Assembly: GCF_964355755.1 (NCBI RefSeq)
Contig: NC_092671.1
Coordinates: 1,714,501-1,778,500 of the forward strand
Direction of reading: 5' to 3'
Length of the DNA stretch: 64,000 nucleotides
From: Antedon mediterranea
Taxonomy: Eukaryota; Echinodermata; Crinoidea; Comatulida; Antedonidae
This document shows, in pieces, positions 1-12,215 of the stretch. The notes under the pieces were generated by a model that was not told where the DNA came from, did no database searches, and saw only the letters and a program-made list of their open reading frames with translations. The position numbers and the translations under genes are program-made. The first letter of the stretch is position 1; each line of letters starts with the position of its first letter.

Positions 1-164
1 AAAGAGATTATGGAGCGGCTGTACCAGAATATACAACACTATAAGTATTGTAAAGTTAATATACTAAAAAATTTAGGCGATCTTGTCAAAGGTCAAGCGC
101 CTTCAGCCCGCCACGTTTCGATATTCAATATTGAACTCTCTTGAAACATCTTCCGTCATTTAAA

Positions 165-305
165 TTACGCTTTCCACGATTTGTTTCCATATTTTTCTGT
201 TTGTAAGTCTACTTTTCCTTTAAAATCTTTTAAAATTTTTATTTGGTTTATCCAGTTATCTTTTGGTCTTCCTGGCGGTCTTTTTACTTTCTTTTTTAAT
301 TTCCT
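165..305 (-). pseudogene. LINE (non-LTR retrotransposon) 3' coding remnant
   Basis: Read on the minus strand, this stretch is open and gives a basic tail containing KRPPGRPKDNWINQI, then a tryptophan-containing end and a stop at 165–167. The motif 'GRPK..W' close to the C-terminus is typical of many non-LTR retrotransposon ORF2 proteins. The frame is closed by a stop at about 306–308. A neighbouring frame upstream (to about 360) gives a TRRLKVL-like stretch that could be the preceding part after a frameshift. No RT core is visible here. It is interpreted as a decayed, truncated copy; the family is not assigned. Confidence 0.5.
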
Positions 306-1085
306 TCATTAAGGATAACTAGAATTAAGACTTTCAATCTTCTGGTCTTGATAATTTTAAGTATTAAATCGGCTCTAAATCACGCTCTAAATAAAAACCA
401 AATACTCTCAATTCTGTCAAGTGGGCTTGATTTATAGGTTTTTATAAAATTTGGTAATATATAGTCTTCTTCTTGTGTAGTTTTCATTGAGTTGAAATCC
501 TCACATTCGATGTGTTTTATTTTGTATGTTTCATGTTAAAGCTAGCATTCACATGAATGTTTTTAAATGTGCATAGAATGGATTTAGAACTAAAAATTCT
601 CTTACGCTCTATATTGTTAACTTTGATGTACATCCAAACATAGTGATAGAATTCTACCTCCATGCTCAAATCTGTAAGATATCTGTTTTTAAATCTTATA
701 GAGAAACAGCATGTAACATACCTTGAATAAAGTGAAAACTTAACACTACTTTAGTGGTCAGCTCTTTGCTATGAAAACCACAATAATAGTAGCTCTCTTG
801 GTATTTTAACATAAATAAAAGTTGTAGCCATCCTGTGTGGGGTATGAACACCACTACGTGATATGAAAAGGAATACTGATCAACAATTCCAGAGGCTATA
901 AACTTGTTTATACATCGTGATCCAAAAAGAAATATATTACAAGAGTACTGTAAAACAACTCCGAGGAGTGTTTACGGATTGCCTACCTGCTTCAAAAGGG
1001 CCGACAGTGTCTGGAATTTGAGTAGTGGTTTTCTGACATACAATAATATTTTCATGATATATGTGTTGTAGAATAAAATATAAAA
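306..1085. other. Non-coding, nothing recognised
   Basis: AT-rich DNA with no open frame of interest. The first ~120 bases could be further decayed LINE sequence, but no motif supports it. Confidence 0.5.
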
Positions 1086-1089
1086 TATG

Positions 1090-1330
1090 GATACAGTAGA
1101 ACCTCTTATATCATGGTGGAATTATTTATTTCTAAATAAATTCCTCCATGCCTATATTATTAAGGAACACCTTTGTAGAATAAAATAGAACCATTTATAG
1201 TGGTGTCCCCTGAATAGAGGGTTTCTTTTCTGCGATTTGGCCATCTCAATTATATATTGCCCTCGTTAAATTCACAGGAAAGTGTCCCCTGAATTTAGTT
1301 GTCTATAAGGAGGGATTCTGATGTAATATA
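1090..1330. repeat. Interspersed repeat with TACAGTAGAACCTC end and internal hairpin
   Basis: The segment opens with TACAGTAGAACCTC and contains repeated GTGTCCCCTGAAT words (about 1203 and 1282). Related sequence occurs near 17,432–17,510 and 21,893–22,090, so this is a dispersed family. A near-perfect hairpin sits at 1112–1150 (CATGGTGGAATTATTTA pairing with TAAATAAATTCCTCCATG). The end sequence resembles pogo/Tigger-type termini as I remember them; that assignment is weak. Confidence 0.5.
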
Positions 1331-2900
1331 ATATAAAACAAGTGTAATTCCAAAGATGTATTGCGAATTTAAACTACAGAACCATCATGTCATGTGTTTT
1401 TTTTGTGTGCATTTTTAATATCTCGTTTCATCTTCAATTAATGTTGATACATGCTATGACCTGGAAAAATAATCTTAGCATAGTATGTTTCCATGGTAAT
1501 ATGAACAAGTATATTATCTTTTTTAGCTTGCTTTGCCTGCAGGCATTATTGTTGAATTTTTTCCCTTAATTTATTAAAAGTATAATAAATTAAACAATTT
1601 GGAACTTGCTATGATGAGCGTTCTTGTGTTTCTAATCTTTGAATTTTAGAAATGCTTTTAAAACATTTTAAGCCAAGTAAAAATAATTACTAGTTTGTTG
1701 ATATACCAGTACAGTATAAGTCCTTATCATTTTCTATTTGACTGCCAATATTAAATCTAAAAGTCATGCGATAGATAAAAAAATGATAATAATAACTAAT
1801 TCATTTATTTTACATTGTAAGGAAGATGTTAGTGAAGAGGATAATGCTGGAGGTGTGTGTGACGGTAGTCGTGTCGAGGGCCAAGACAATAATGATGGCA
1901 CAAAATTATTCAATGTACAAAATATAATATGTATTCAATCAAAAGTAAGATTTTAAAACAATGTGAAAATGTAGTGACTGATGTTATAGTTTGAAGAATC
2001 AATACCCGAACTAACTAACTTAACTACAAAACATATATTTATATTAATTAAGGGGACAGGAAAGATGACCACATCCTGATTGACTTTCCTTGAAAGACCC
2101 ACCTTAGGAATGTAGTGTTCCAAGTTAAGTAGGCATCCGGAAGAGTAAGGGGTGAATAGCCTGTGTGATTAATAGGGTTGGTCCCACCATGTTACAGTGT
2201 GAGTAGGGGTATTGAGGTGGTAGGATTTTTAGGTGGTGGTATTGAAGTGGTGGTTCGGATATTGAGGTGGTGATAGTTGGTGGTGGAGCTAGTAGATTGT
2301 AAGGATGACTGATGTGGTAGCAGTCAGGATAATGACATCGAAGGATGGAAATAGGCAAGAGATAATTGTGCTGCAGCTTGTACAGACAATGGCCATGACA
2401 GTGATGATATCAAACATTCCAACCCCTAGACATTCAAAAGCAAATTTGTGTTGCAAAGAAGTTTTGATTGAAATTTATCAGACAATATTCAAGTGATGTA
2501 GCAAGGTAGTGATGAAGAATAAACTTAGTGACTGGTTATGGCAGTGATTATATGATAACAATATTGTAATATTTCCATGTACAGTAACATGTCATGTCTT
2601 TTTAATTCAAAGAAAGCTGAAACCCATTACAGTACATAGCTAGCTATTCTTTGTGCGAATGGTTTCCTAAAGACATAATTCAGTACACATTTTAATGTCA
2701 ATGACCTACTAACTACTACGTCCAAGAAAACGCATACATTTTTCGGAATCATTCAGAATAAATCTGTTGTCCTTTTGAACTCTTCGTCATAATGGGCATA
2801 TCACTCATTGCTTTAGTATTTTGTTTTAATAATACATTTAAAATGAAATTTTGATAGATAGGTAAAAAAAACGGTTAGTAGTTTAAAAACCATAAGATTC
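1331..2900. other. Non-coding; low-complexity GGTGG-rich patch at about 2195–2295
   Basis: No supported gene. Between about 2195 and 2295, imperfect units of ATTGAGGTGGT-like sequence give a G/T-rich strand. A short acidic open frame near 1823–1954 and an AATAAA at about 2515 are noted, but nothing ties them into a gene. Confidence 0.45.
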
Positions 2901-3534
2901 TTAAAGCCCCATTCCCTACGTTTTTTAGATCTATTTTAAGATCACAAACTATATTTAATGTAAAAATAATACTATATGGTCCTATTGCGATAACTTTTTT
3001 CGTCTTTAAACGGTTAAAAAAGTGAAAAATAAATCAATTCTAATAATTATAGAGGCCCGCTATAAATCCCAAAATGCATTGCGCGCGGATTGATATTTTT
3101 GTTTTTCACCTGTAATTCGCCCACTTTTCGATCGATCGTGAAGCCAAAACAAATGGAAGACTCCTAACTTTTCAGCGAAAATACCGGGTTTTCCCCAATT
3201 TGTATCAACGGAGTCTGGCAAAAATAGAAAGACAATTAATGCAGCAACTATACAACGTCAGGCTAGGTATATAGCTAGCGTACGATTTTCATACGTTATC
3301 GATGTTTACCAGCTAGGCCTACAAAACTAAGCCTAGCTAGGCTAGGCCTAAGACCGTCCACGAGAGGTCGATCGCCGCGAGCTACTTAGGTAGTGCATTG
3401 TTTCTCACTTTTTATCATAATTTACCATAAAACGTACATTTAAGACAAGGAATGACATGGTTTAATGTTTTTAAAGTGATATATATGTATTATTTTCCAA
3501 AAAACGTCCAAAATTGCAGGGAAGGGGTCTTTAA
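2901..3534. mobile_element. 634-bp non-autonomous DNA transposon with imperfect terminal inverted repeats
   Basis: The left end reads TTAAAGCCCCATTCCCTAC followed by GTTTTTTAG. The right end read in reverse is TTAAAGACCCCTTCCCTGC, then a short insert, then GTTTTTTGG. Both ends start with TTAA, as expected for insertion into a TTAA target. The interior is more GC- and CpG-rich than its surroundings (several CGATCG words, TAGGCCTA words at 3340–3355) and has no ORF. It is interpreted as a MITE-like element; the superfamily (piggyBac-like by target) is inference. Confidence 0.6.
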
Positions 3535-3559
3535 GATATGTGACAAGGTAAATTTAATA

Positions 3560-3674
3560 CTAGAGATTTCCAAAACTTAGCTGGTGATATACATAAATAT
3601 GGTACTAGTGGTATGATATCATCATGTCCATTTATTGGCATCACATTTAGTTTGATAGTGTAGACAGAGCTTTA
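3560..3674. mobile_element. MITE fragment (AGTGTAGACAGAGCTTTA family)
   Basis: The right end is GATAGTGTAGACAGAGCTTTA, preceded by GGCATCACATTTAGTTTG. It matches the right half of the complete element at 24,424–24,580, which carries ATCACATTTTTGTC then the same terminus. The left boundary is unclear and may be lost. Confidence 0.55.
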
Positions 3675-5032
3675 GATTCCTTTGAATATTTTTATTGTTA
3701 AAAACTTACACTTTATTCTTCTGTTGGCTGAAAATAAAATTTTTAAATGTCTTTTAATATTCTTACTCATATTTGTATTTTGAGTTAGAATCTGACCCTG
3801 TCCCCGTTTTAGTCATAAGGTTCCTTCAGCAAATAAACCTTTTTGGTTGTAGAATGACTTCTATTGTCTGTGAGGAAATGCAGACATCTGGCCAAAAGAC
3901 AGAAAAACTGTTAATGTAAAAGGAAGTGTATGGAATTATATTTGAGTATATTTTTTTGATTTTTAATCTCTCATCCTTAAACAGATGGCCCTGTTAAGCG
4001 TAATGAAAATTACAGTTGTCAGAGGGAGAGAATCAAGTAATGTTTATTTTTGTTGAGTTCATTCTAGCTGTATGGGTCAGGTTTCACTAAAAGGCTACCA
4101 AGGTGTAATTGGTAGTTTTTCTTATAATAAGGGATCAACTCAGAATGTTCTTTGTATGTCTATTTTTAACACCTTGTTCTTTTACGCGTGTGTTCAGGCA
4201 TAGCTATGCACACGGCAGATTGTCTGTCTATTGGTTTACATACCATGTTCTCAATTCTTTTTTTCTCATACATTTATACAAATCCATATTCTTCCAAAAC
4301 CAAACTTTTCTTCAAGTAGTCTGATATTGGGAGCGGTGAATGTAAAAAAAATCTGGTATACTATAAATGCATTGTTTTCTTATTGCAACATTTTTTTACA
4401 AAAGAAAACAAAACTCGGTTTCTGAAAGTTTTGTGAATTTCTTTCAGTTGGTTGTACAGTATTTTAGGCCTAATATGTACTTTTTTACGTACTACGTCTG
4501 AAAAATACTATTAAATAATGATGATTTTGCAGTTTTTAGGATAATTCCTTTTTTTCCTGATTGGTATTACTAAATGACATTTACTCATAGGAAACAACAT
4601 AGTAATTATTTAATTTTCTAGCAAAAAAAACCAGCTTGTAAATTTAATCATGAAATTGTTGCAATTAAAATCCTGTATGAAACGTACACTATTACTGTTC
4701 CTTTTATATAATTCAGTTATTAATGAAATAATTCAGATAACCTTGAGTTTTATCCACATACATGTGTTAATAACACTACCACCCAAATGCTCCAAGGACC
4801 AAGGCTTAGCTTTTAGGCCCAAGATCCTTCCCAACTCATTCCTCAAAATCCAAGTGATAAATGCTGTGACAAATGCACAGAAGCCTTGAAACCTTGAAGG
4901 TTTAACTTTCTTATAAAGTGGCTCTATTAAGCAGTCTAGCAACTTCAATACCCTTTGGCACTTTTAGTAATTACCATACCTTTGGCCTATTAGGCAAGGC
5001 TGGTTGGGTTCCCCATATAGTATGAGATAGGG
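3675..5032. other. Non-coding, nothing recognised
   Basis: AT-rich sequence with only short frames rich in Phe/Leu/Ile codons. No splice-bounded coding segment or RNA gene could be supported. Confidence 0.5.
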
Positions 5033-5115
5033 CTCTTCCTGGCACCCCAGAGATGGAGTGCTCTTCATGGCACTAAAGATGGATGGGTATTCATGATACC
5101 AGAGATGGATGGAGA
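5033..5115. repeat. Three imperfect 27–28-bp tandem units
   Basis: Units beginning CTCTTCCTGGCACC, CTCTTCATGGCACT and TATTCATGATACC each end in AGATGGA-type sequence. The homology is visible but diverged. The following 550 bases hold nothing else I recognise. Confidence 0.5.
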
Positions 5116-5664
5116 GCAGATGGATGGGAGAGGCTCAGTAAGATGATGGATGACTATCACTACATCTCTAATACACATTTATATTCATTTGTAAAAAGCA
5201 TATTATATCCTTGAAATAGTCAGTATAATTATAAATAATGTGAGAATCAAGTTGGTGATTAGATTGTTTGTTTATCCTTCCAAGATTGTGATTCTGCATT
5301 CTAGGTTCCAAGATTTTTGGTATATGAATGGTATAACATACATATTTCGGTATAACAATTGACTGTAACAGTGTAAAAGCCTATGGGGTGTTACATTGTT
5401 TGCAACAGATATCCAACAAAAATACAGAGTGATGTAATGTATCCTTGAAGATCACAACTTACAATTGATCCAACCTCTGACTAATTTGACTGAGTGACCT
5501 TCATTCCCCTGTGAAGTGCTTTGTGTTAATTTATAGGTGTAAACATAACCATTCATTTAAATGTAATTCTAAATAACCATTTAAAAAATATTTTACATGT
5601 CATGTATTTTTATGGATTTGAATAGAGGATGAAGAGCACTTTACCTTGAAAGGAAAGAAAATAT

Positions 5665-5853
5665 ATAAGCAATTTACAGCCGAGCGGTACGGTAAGTGGA
5701 AAACTGCATAGCTTATCCCACATAGAATCTGTATCTACCTTGAGCAGGAAACTGCCAGTACGCGTTGTGTGTAAATGGTCACAAGGAATATTAAAGATAG
5801 ATTCTATATTTTATTACCATTAGTTACCGCTCATCTGTGTAAATTGACCTTAA
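5665..5853. mobile_element. Diverged copy of the TTAA-type MITE found at 47,863–48,055
   Basis: The left part (GCAATTTACAG.CGAGCGGTACGGTAAG) and right part (GTTACCGCTCATCTGTG then TAAATTGACCTTAA) match the ends of the 47.9-kb element in opposite orientation. Between them lie shared blocks such as AGAATCTGTATCTACC and TAAATGGTCACAAGGAAT. The right terminus is intact with TTAA at 5850–5853. The left terminus has decayed. Confidence 0.65.
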
Positions 5854-6036
5854 CAGCAATCCCGTAGCAAGGGGGTTTGTAGAGTTCAAAAGACCCCCCC
5901 TCATCTGTGTAAATTGGCCTTAACAGCAATCCCGTAGCAAGGGGTTCATAGAGTTCAAAAGACCCCCCTCATCTGTGTAAATTGACCTTAACAGCAATCC
6001 CGTAGCAAGGGGGTTCGTAGAGTTCAAAAGACCCAC
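5831..6036. repeat. Three tandem copies of a 68–70-bp unit containing a MITE end
   Basis: Copies start at 5831, 5901 and 5969 with TCATCTGTGTAAATTG.CCT, which is the terminal repeat of the neighbouring MITE. Each continues through a shared flank (CAGCAATCCCGTAGCAAGGG, then GAGTTCAAAAGACCC). The copies are about 95% alike, so the amplification is recent. It is followed by a poly-C run at about 6039–6052. Confidence 0.85.
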
Positions 6037-6052
6037 CACCCCCCCCCCCCCC

Positions 6053-6849
6053 ATTTTCTTGATATACCCTACAATAGGCCTAAATTTATATTTCTTTAGT
6101 TATTTACGCTTGCACTGGCCCCTATTTGTGGGAAAAAAACAAAAAAAACTTTTCTGCACAAAACTACGGGCTTGTACAGAACTTGCAAAAATACTGCACT
6201 GTATACCATAAAAGCTGTTCAAATTGAAACATTGCCAACAATTAAGTAAAGCATTACAGTAATACTATAAATATCGCATATTCGACCTGTGCAGTCAGAT
6301 GACCTACACATTGAGATGACCCAAACTTGGCAACTTCACACCCATAAAACCCTTTGCTCTTTAATCCAACCTTGACGATTTAAACCATGATACAATCAAA
6401 GAGGAAATATTTTAATACTTTCTTCATGTCTGAATATTAAGTTCAATAACTTATGTAATCTAATGATTATTTTGAGTATCAGATACCAAGGGCAATATTG
6501 TTATTGTTAAAACCTTTCAATGATCATCAATATCAAGGTTCTTTCCTACTGGTCATTTCTTGGCGAAACAAAGCACATGATTATCCACCAATGGGTGATG
6601 GCCTCATATAAAAGTTTATGATCTGGTAGGAATCTGTTAATAGCTTCGTTTATTGGTCTCCAAACACCTTAAAATGATTTCCATAGGGAGTCTGTAGTAG
6701 CTATCCTCAATAAGGAAGCTATACTTAAAGGGAAATTGTTTATCCATGTTTTTGACACTTTTCAGGAAAAACTTCATTAACTTTGTCTGTCATCTCATTT
6801 CTGAATATTTAAACAGTTATTTCTTTCTATTCCTTGGTTGATAGTGGCC
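6053..6849. other. Non-coding, nothing recognised
   Basis: AT-rich sequence with no supported gene, RNA or repeat structure. Confidence 0.45.
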
Positions 6850-6909
6850 TAAAGCTCTGTCTACACTATCACATTTTTGTGTTAGTTTGACAGTGTAGAC
6901 AAAAATTTA
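6850..6909. mobile_element. Short, internally deleted MITE (TAAAGCTCTGTCTACACT family)
   Basis: The left end TAAAGCTCTGTCTACACT is followed within 30 bases by TTTGACAGTGTAGACA, the opposite end of the same family. This leaves almost no interior. The full copy is at 24,424–24,580. Confidence 0.6.
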
Positions 6910-6949
6910 TACTATTAATATGTATCAATAATATGGAGTGAGTGCAGAT

Positions 6950-7060
6950 CTGTTTGGGCTTTAGCCTATTCTCATTCATTCTATGTAAAGCACCTAGAGG
7001 GGTCAGTGATCCATTAGGCGCTATATAAATACTGTTTATTATTATTATTATTATTATTAT
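6950..7060 (+). repeat. SINE/LINE-type 3' tail ending in (ATT)n
   Basis: The sequence TGTAAAGCACCTAGAGG, then TTAGGCGCTATATAAAT, then a (TTA)n run at about 7036–7060, has the layout of a short-interspersed-element 3' tail. In that layout a stem-forming AAAGC..GCGCTATATAAAT block precedes a microsatellite. No head or A/B boxes are seen upstream. A second short (ATT)n is at about 7094–7110. Confidence 0.5.
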
Positions 7061-7110
7061 GGTTATTTTTTACATTGATGACCGAATAAATATTATTATT
7101 ATTATTATTA

Positions 7111-10100
7111 ATATTAGAGCTCATTTAAACAGGCTTTTGTTTTACTAGTTAGTAGATTTCAATTGTTATAATGTATTCTGTTTTAAATAAATGTACAGTA
7201 CATACTAATACCGTAATATATTTAGTTTATTGAAACAATAAAAAAAATACTTTCCTATTCGTCATCTCTGCTCTGTTGTTCTTATCCCACAATGATGACT
7301 TCTTAGTAGCCACAGTATGCATATGATTACACTCCCCATGACTGACTGTTTAAATGTTAAGGGAAACCAATGACCAGAGGCTATAGGGTGACAAATGATC
7401 ATATCAGTGTTTCTGAGCTCCACTACATATATATTACTATTAGCAAACGCAGTTTAATCTCAAGACAAGTAAAATTTCCAGTGCTTTAATAAACTACATT
7501 AATGGCTATCATAGTACAATATAAAATATGTATACATCCTTGATTAAAGTAAATAAATATTGTATGACTTTCACATACACAAGTTATTTAAGGTGTTAAA
7601 TGGCATACTGTATTTAAAATGCCATGGTTAATAGATGCAACCAATCAAATTTTGTTATTTATTATAAAGCATATGATTTCAATGTGTTTACTTGTTTCAA
7701 TTCAACATCATTTGCAGAATGTGTCTAAAATTGGGGATGCATGTTATATTATATTAGATATTCAGAAGTATGCAGTTTAGTCATAACTGGTAACCATACT
7801 GTCTTTTCTATTATATATGTGATAAAAAATTAATTCCAAGTAAATAAAATCTACCTGGTTTTACAAATGAAAAAGTTAAAAGGACATAACATTATGTTGT
7901 CGTAAGCACAAAATAAATGTTTGGCAAAATTCTCACATGTTACAAACACCAATATACTGTTTTGAACTGGCTTGGCTACCATCTTGTTAAAATGTTAATT
8001 ACTGCTTTTCATGATGTAAATTTTTCCATTCCAGAGCATTGACCAGTTGAGATCTTTTACAACATTTTTTATGTTTATTTGAAGCGGCATATTCCATTAT
8101 TAAGAAGGTTAGTAGCAATTTTACACTGTATCAGATTTAAATTCATAATTATTAAAGATAATTATTAATAATTTATGGTCACTAACTACCAATTTGATTG
8201 ACAGCCATTTAATAATAAATTCATGAATTATGATGATATTAGCAGCTGTTTTATAGCCTTAAATTGTAATTTTTACTGGTATTAAAATTATTGTCTGCTA
8301 TTGGCTGTTCCATGTATTGTTATCACCCTTTGTGTATATAATGTAATTCATGTAATTACATTTTATTTATGAAATTTAAAAGTGTCAGTTAATCATATGT
8401 ATAAACAATAGTATTCTCATCTTGCTATACAATTCTTTTAAATTCAGTTGTACACATACTGCACTGTATGCTAGGTTTTATGAATTTATCTACTTGAAAA
8501 TGCAAAGACTAATTGCGATTGAGGTGTAAGCGTATAACACTAACAGAAATAATTTACCGAAATATGACCTCATTTACTGAAAATAAGTGGCGTTAATTCT
8601 ATCAATTTACCATATGAAAGTCGGACATAATTAAGCATCAACTAAGCAGTGTATCTGTTTATCTCATTAAAACAACTGCTATTAGTGTGGTCATGTGATC
8701 TGCAACATTATGCACAGTACTATTAAGCAATTACCCAATTCACACACACAACACAAATGTAACAATGTTACATGAATATTTTCAGCGCTGCTTACTGGCT
8801 ATGAGTGCTCACTGGCTAAACCCAGAGTCTCAGAGCATGAGTAGGGCCCTTTAGGAGTGGTAAACCAGGGGCTTCCCCCTTGCATTTACGCCACTGAATA
8901 ATTATCTCACTGGATAATACAGGTACAGTGTAATGTAAAGTTAACGCCATGTAAAAGACACATTAGAAAGATATGCGCAGATACATTATAACATGAATAT
9001 AATCTCAGCAGGTGCCAGACTTGTGATTAGGGTGCTTTTTTTAATATTCTTTTAAATCATATATTTTGTACAATAAATTTGTCAATTCAAGTCCATATCG
9101 CTGTTACATCCATGTAAACAAGGCTGGTAAAAGATTACCAACTTGTTACAATATTTTACATAAGGTAAGATAACTGTATTTCGTCCACAAAACATATTCA
9201 ATATGTTAACCCTTTTATATGTGAATCACGTATATAACATATATATTTACGAAAAACTATCATACAAGTGAAAAGAACGAACAAATTTAGTTTAATTTTA
9301 AATCGGCACATTAACTTGGTTGGTATTACCGTGTGTTTACTGAAAGCATATTAAGAATAAGAATACAAGAATATTGATTATTCCCTCGGGACAAGGATAA
9401 ATTTCATCATAGAAATTAGCAAGATACTAGCCACAGATTGTGACCTCTATGAAGCAGCAGCCAATCAGAATCAATGATGCATGGAAGTGAAACTAGGATG
9501 TCAATCAATCATATATTAAACCATTGTATGTTTGTAACAAAAACATTTAAATATCTTTATTTGTACAGTACAGTAGTTGTCAATGGTAATGCTGGTTCAC
9601 TTGATCTTATGTCTAATTTGAATAATCTGAGTGCACGTCCACTCAAAGTCCCTATTTTTTTTTTTTTTGCATTTAAACATTTATTTACTTTCAATGACAT
9701 AGTAACAAAATAAAAGGAGATACATAATATGACAAAGTATTAAGTAACATTGAAAGAAGGCTTGATCCCTATGTAGGAGGACTTGTGTTGGGCAAGCCTG
9801 AAACATAAAATAAATGTGCTCATGTGCACATACATCATACATCAGACGAATAGGAGTTGCCTTGGTGTATTGGTTTTACACTGCCCCTGTGGTGGATGTG
9901 GATTTGGCACCTATATATGGAAACATGTTATACAAAATCCTGCTCAGAACAAAGAGGAAACCATGATAGCCTACCACTTTATTCCATCACACTCTGTTCA
10001 CACCTCTGCTTAATTGATGCCATAATTTTGTTTTCTATATCTGTCAACGTGTTGGTATTCCAATTGCATTTACCTCCATTTCCCTTTAATAATTCAGGTC

Positions 10101-12085
10101 TATTTTTGTTATTTTTGCTTCTAGATTTTTTAATATACAGGTAAACTACTAGAATATATATTTTATGGCTTCTGTAATTCTTTTGTTTATGACAATGTAG
10201 GTCACCGTGTCAACGCCCTTGTATGAAAAAGCTTTTCGGGCTAGAACAGATTGAAATGGATTTGTAGCACAGTGAGTGACCATGGCTGTAAGCAGTTAAT
10301 GTGAACATGGCCTTATTGTGAACTTGATAATACTGTAATAATATTTATTGATGTATAAAAAATATTAAATAGCATTCACAAAAATATATTTAGGCATAAT
10401 TACCATACTCAATAATTGGCGTCTTGTATTCCAACCAACCAAAGTAGGCTATACTGTGTAATTATTCGTCGAGTTCTTATATTATTTGTAGTTCCTATTA
10501 TAATTATTATTTTTATGTTTTTAGTTCTTATATAATATGTTCTTTATATAACACCTAAATAAATTCCTGTCATTTGATTCGACGATTGTGGGTCACATGG
10601 CATGCAATAGTACACACTATTAAACGGTCTATTATATTTCTTATAATAGTTCTTATATTGTATAGTTCTTATAATATTTTAATATCGTCGTTAATAATAA
10701 TAATTGTAGGTTTTAGAATCTAGTTCAGGGAAAAAAAAGAAAAATGAAAATTTCGCATTTCTCAAAATGTGAAGCAATAAAACTAAAACCTGTAAATGAT
10801 ATTAAAAAGAAAGATCCTAAGGGGTGCTCAGCAGACACTCTATGCACCCTGCATGTATACTATACCTATCAGAAGTGCTTTCACATATTATTGATAGGTT
10901 CTCTTTGTATTTCTTTTAAATGAGAAAATAATAATGTCCTTGTAACTCAGCACCATTTGAGTGAGACATGCTTCCGTACAATAATAAATTCAAACTTGGT
11001 AAATTGAAATATGGCATACATTGTTGGGTTCAAAATAGCAATTTGTTAGTTCAGGAATTGTTCTTTTCTAAAACAGGAAAACAAAGTTTAGATTATGAAT
11101 ACATGTTTAGATTGTCTGTTCTGCAGGATACATGATATTGTTTTACTGTTTTTAAGTCTGACTAATGTTTAAATTTATTTCATTTTCAATACTCTTTTCT
11201 GAATTCTATCAGTAAAGCTTGGTTTCGCACTAGGACGCAAAGCAAAAGACATACAAACAACTTGCTGACCAATTCCAAAAGAGTGATGGTTTGAATCACA
11301 TCACTTGTAAACGGCCAAATTTGGTGTGCATCCTTACATCGCGTCTTAGCAACTTTAGCCCTCTGTAGCTTTGATTATTTTTAAACAATTTTAATATTTG
11401 AAGGAGACCAGATGCTAAACAATATTGCGATTCAATACCATCATTGGCTTAAATGCAAAATTCCATATTCCGAATGATTTAAAATGAAGCAATTTATCTG
11501 CTATGCAACAAAACTGTCAGTCATAAGATGGCTTGTTTTTAGGTCACGGTAGAATGACCCTGATTGTCATATCATAATTATTGGTTTTCTGCATACATAA
11601 TATCTTTAATGACTATCTGACTGTTATAAATCACCAAAAGACTGATAGCGTGACTGACAGATGAAAATTATGTTCACAGGCAAAATATTTAAATACATTC
11701 TGTTGATATAATAAGACTGGTAGGCTAGTGCTATTTTATGCGTAACCATGAGGGATTACAGAGTCTCAATAGCATATAGAAACGATTGAGTTTGCTATTT
11801 AAAATTATAATAACACGGTGTTGTTGCTTCAATGCACCTGGTTACTCTCCTGCTAAATATCTCTTGTCTTTGAACGATTGAACCTTCTTGTAATAACAAT
11901 TATAGACACGTATCTAATATTTTCTATTGTTGCGCTTCTTCATATATTCCATTGCCATCATATGCTAAACAAGAAGATTTTTTCAGATTATTTTTATTAT
12001 TCATAATCACTTTATATTTTGAAATTTTATTGCAATTTTTATATCTTTGTAGTAGTTTTTTATAATTGTATGTTTATGATATGTT
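7111..12085. other. Non-coding, about 5 kb without a gene
   Basis: Uniformly AT-rich. At about 8820–8897 there is a more GC-rich patch ending TTTACGCCACTG, and a related ending recurs at about 52,741–52,815; both may be remnants of one old repeat. Around 10,470–10,690 the word AGTTCTTATA recurs several times. No coding exon or RNA gene could be supported. Confidence 0.45.
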
Positions 12086-12089
12086 TTTC

Positions 12090-12215
12090 TGTACTGTGTG
12101 TATTGTTGAGGCCCCAATGATCAGCTTTGCTAGATTGGAGGCTACTTATGAAACCATGGAGGAAAACATTTTTTTCCCTCCATGATGAAACTTGGTTCAA
12201 TAAAAAAAAAGAAAC
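12090..12215 (+). repeat. LINE-like 3' tail
   Basis: The sequence GAGGCCCCAATGATCAGC, TTTGCTAGATTGGAGGC, then TTCAATAAAAAAAAAG looks like the 3' UTR and tail of a non-LTR element. The block CCAATGATCAGC..TTGCT resembles the 3' part of the SINEs at 39.7 kb and 53.9 kb. No coding part is recognised upstream. Confidence 0.45.
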
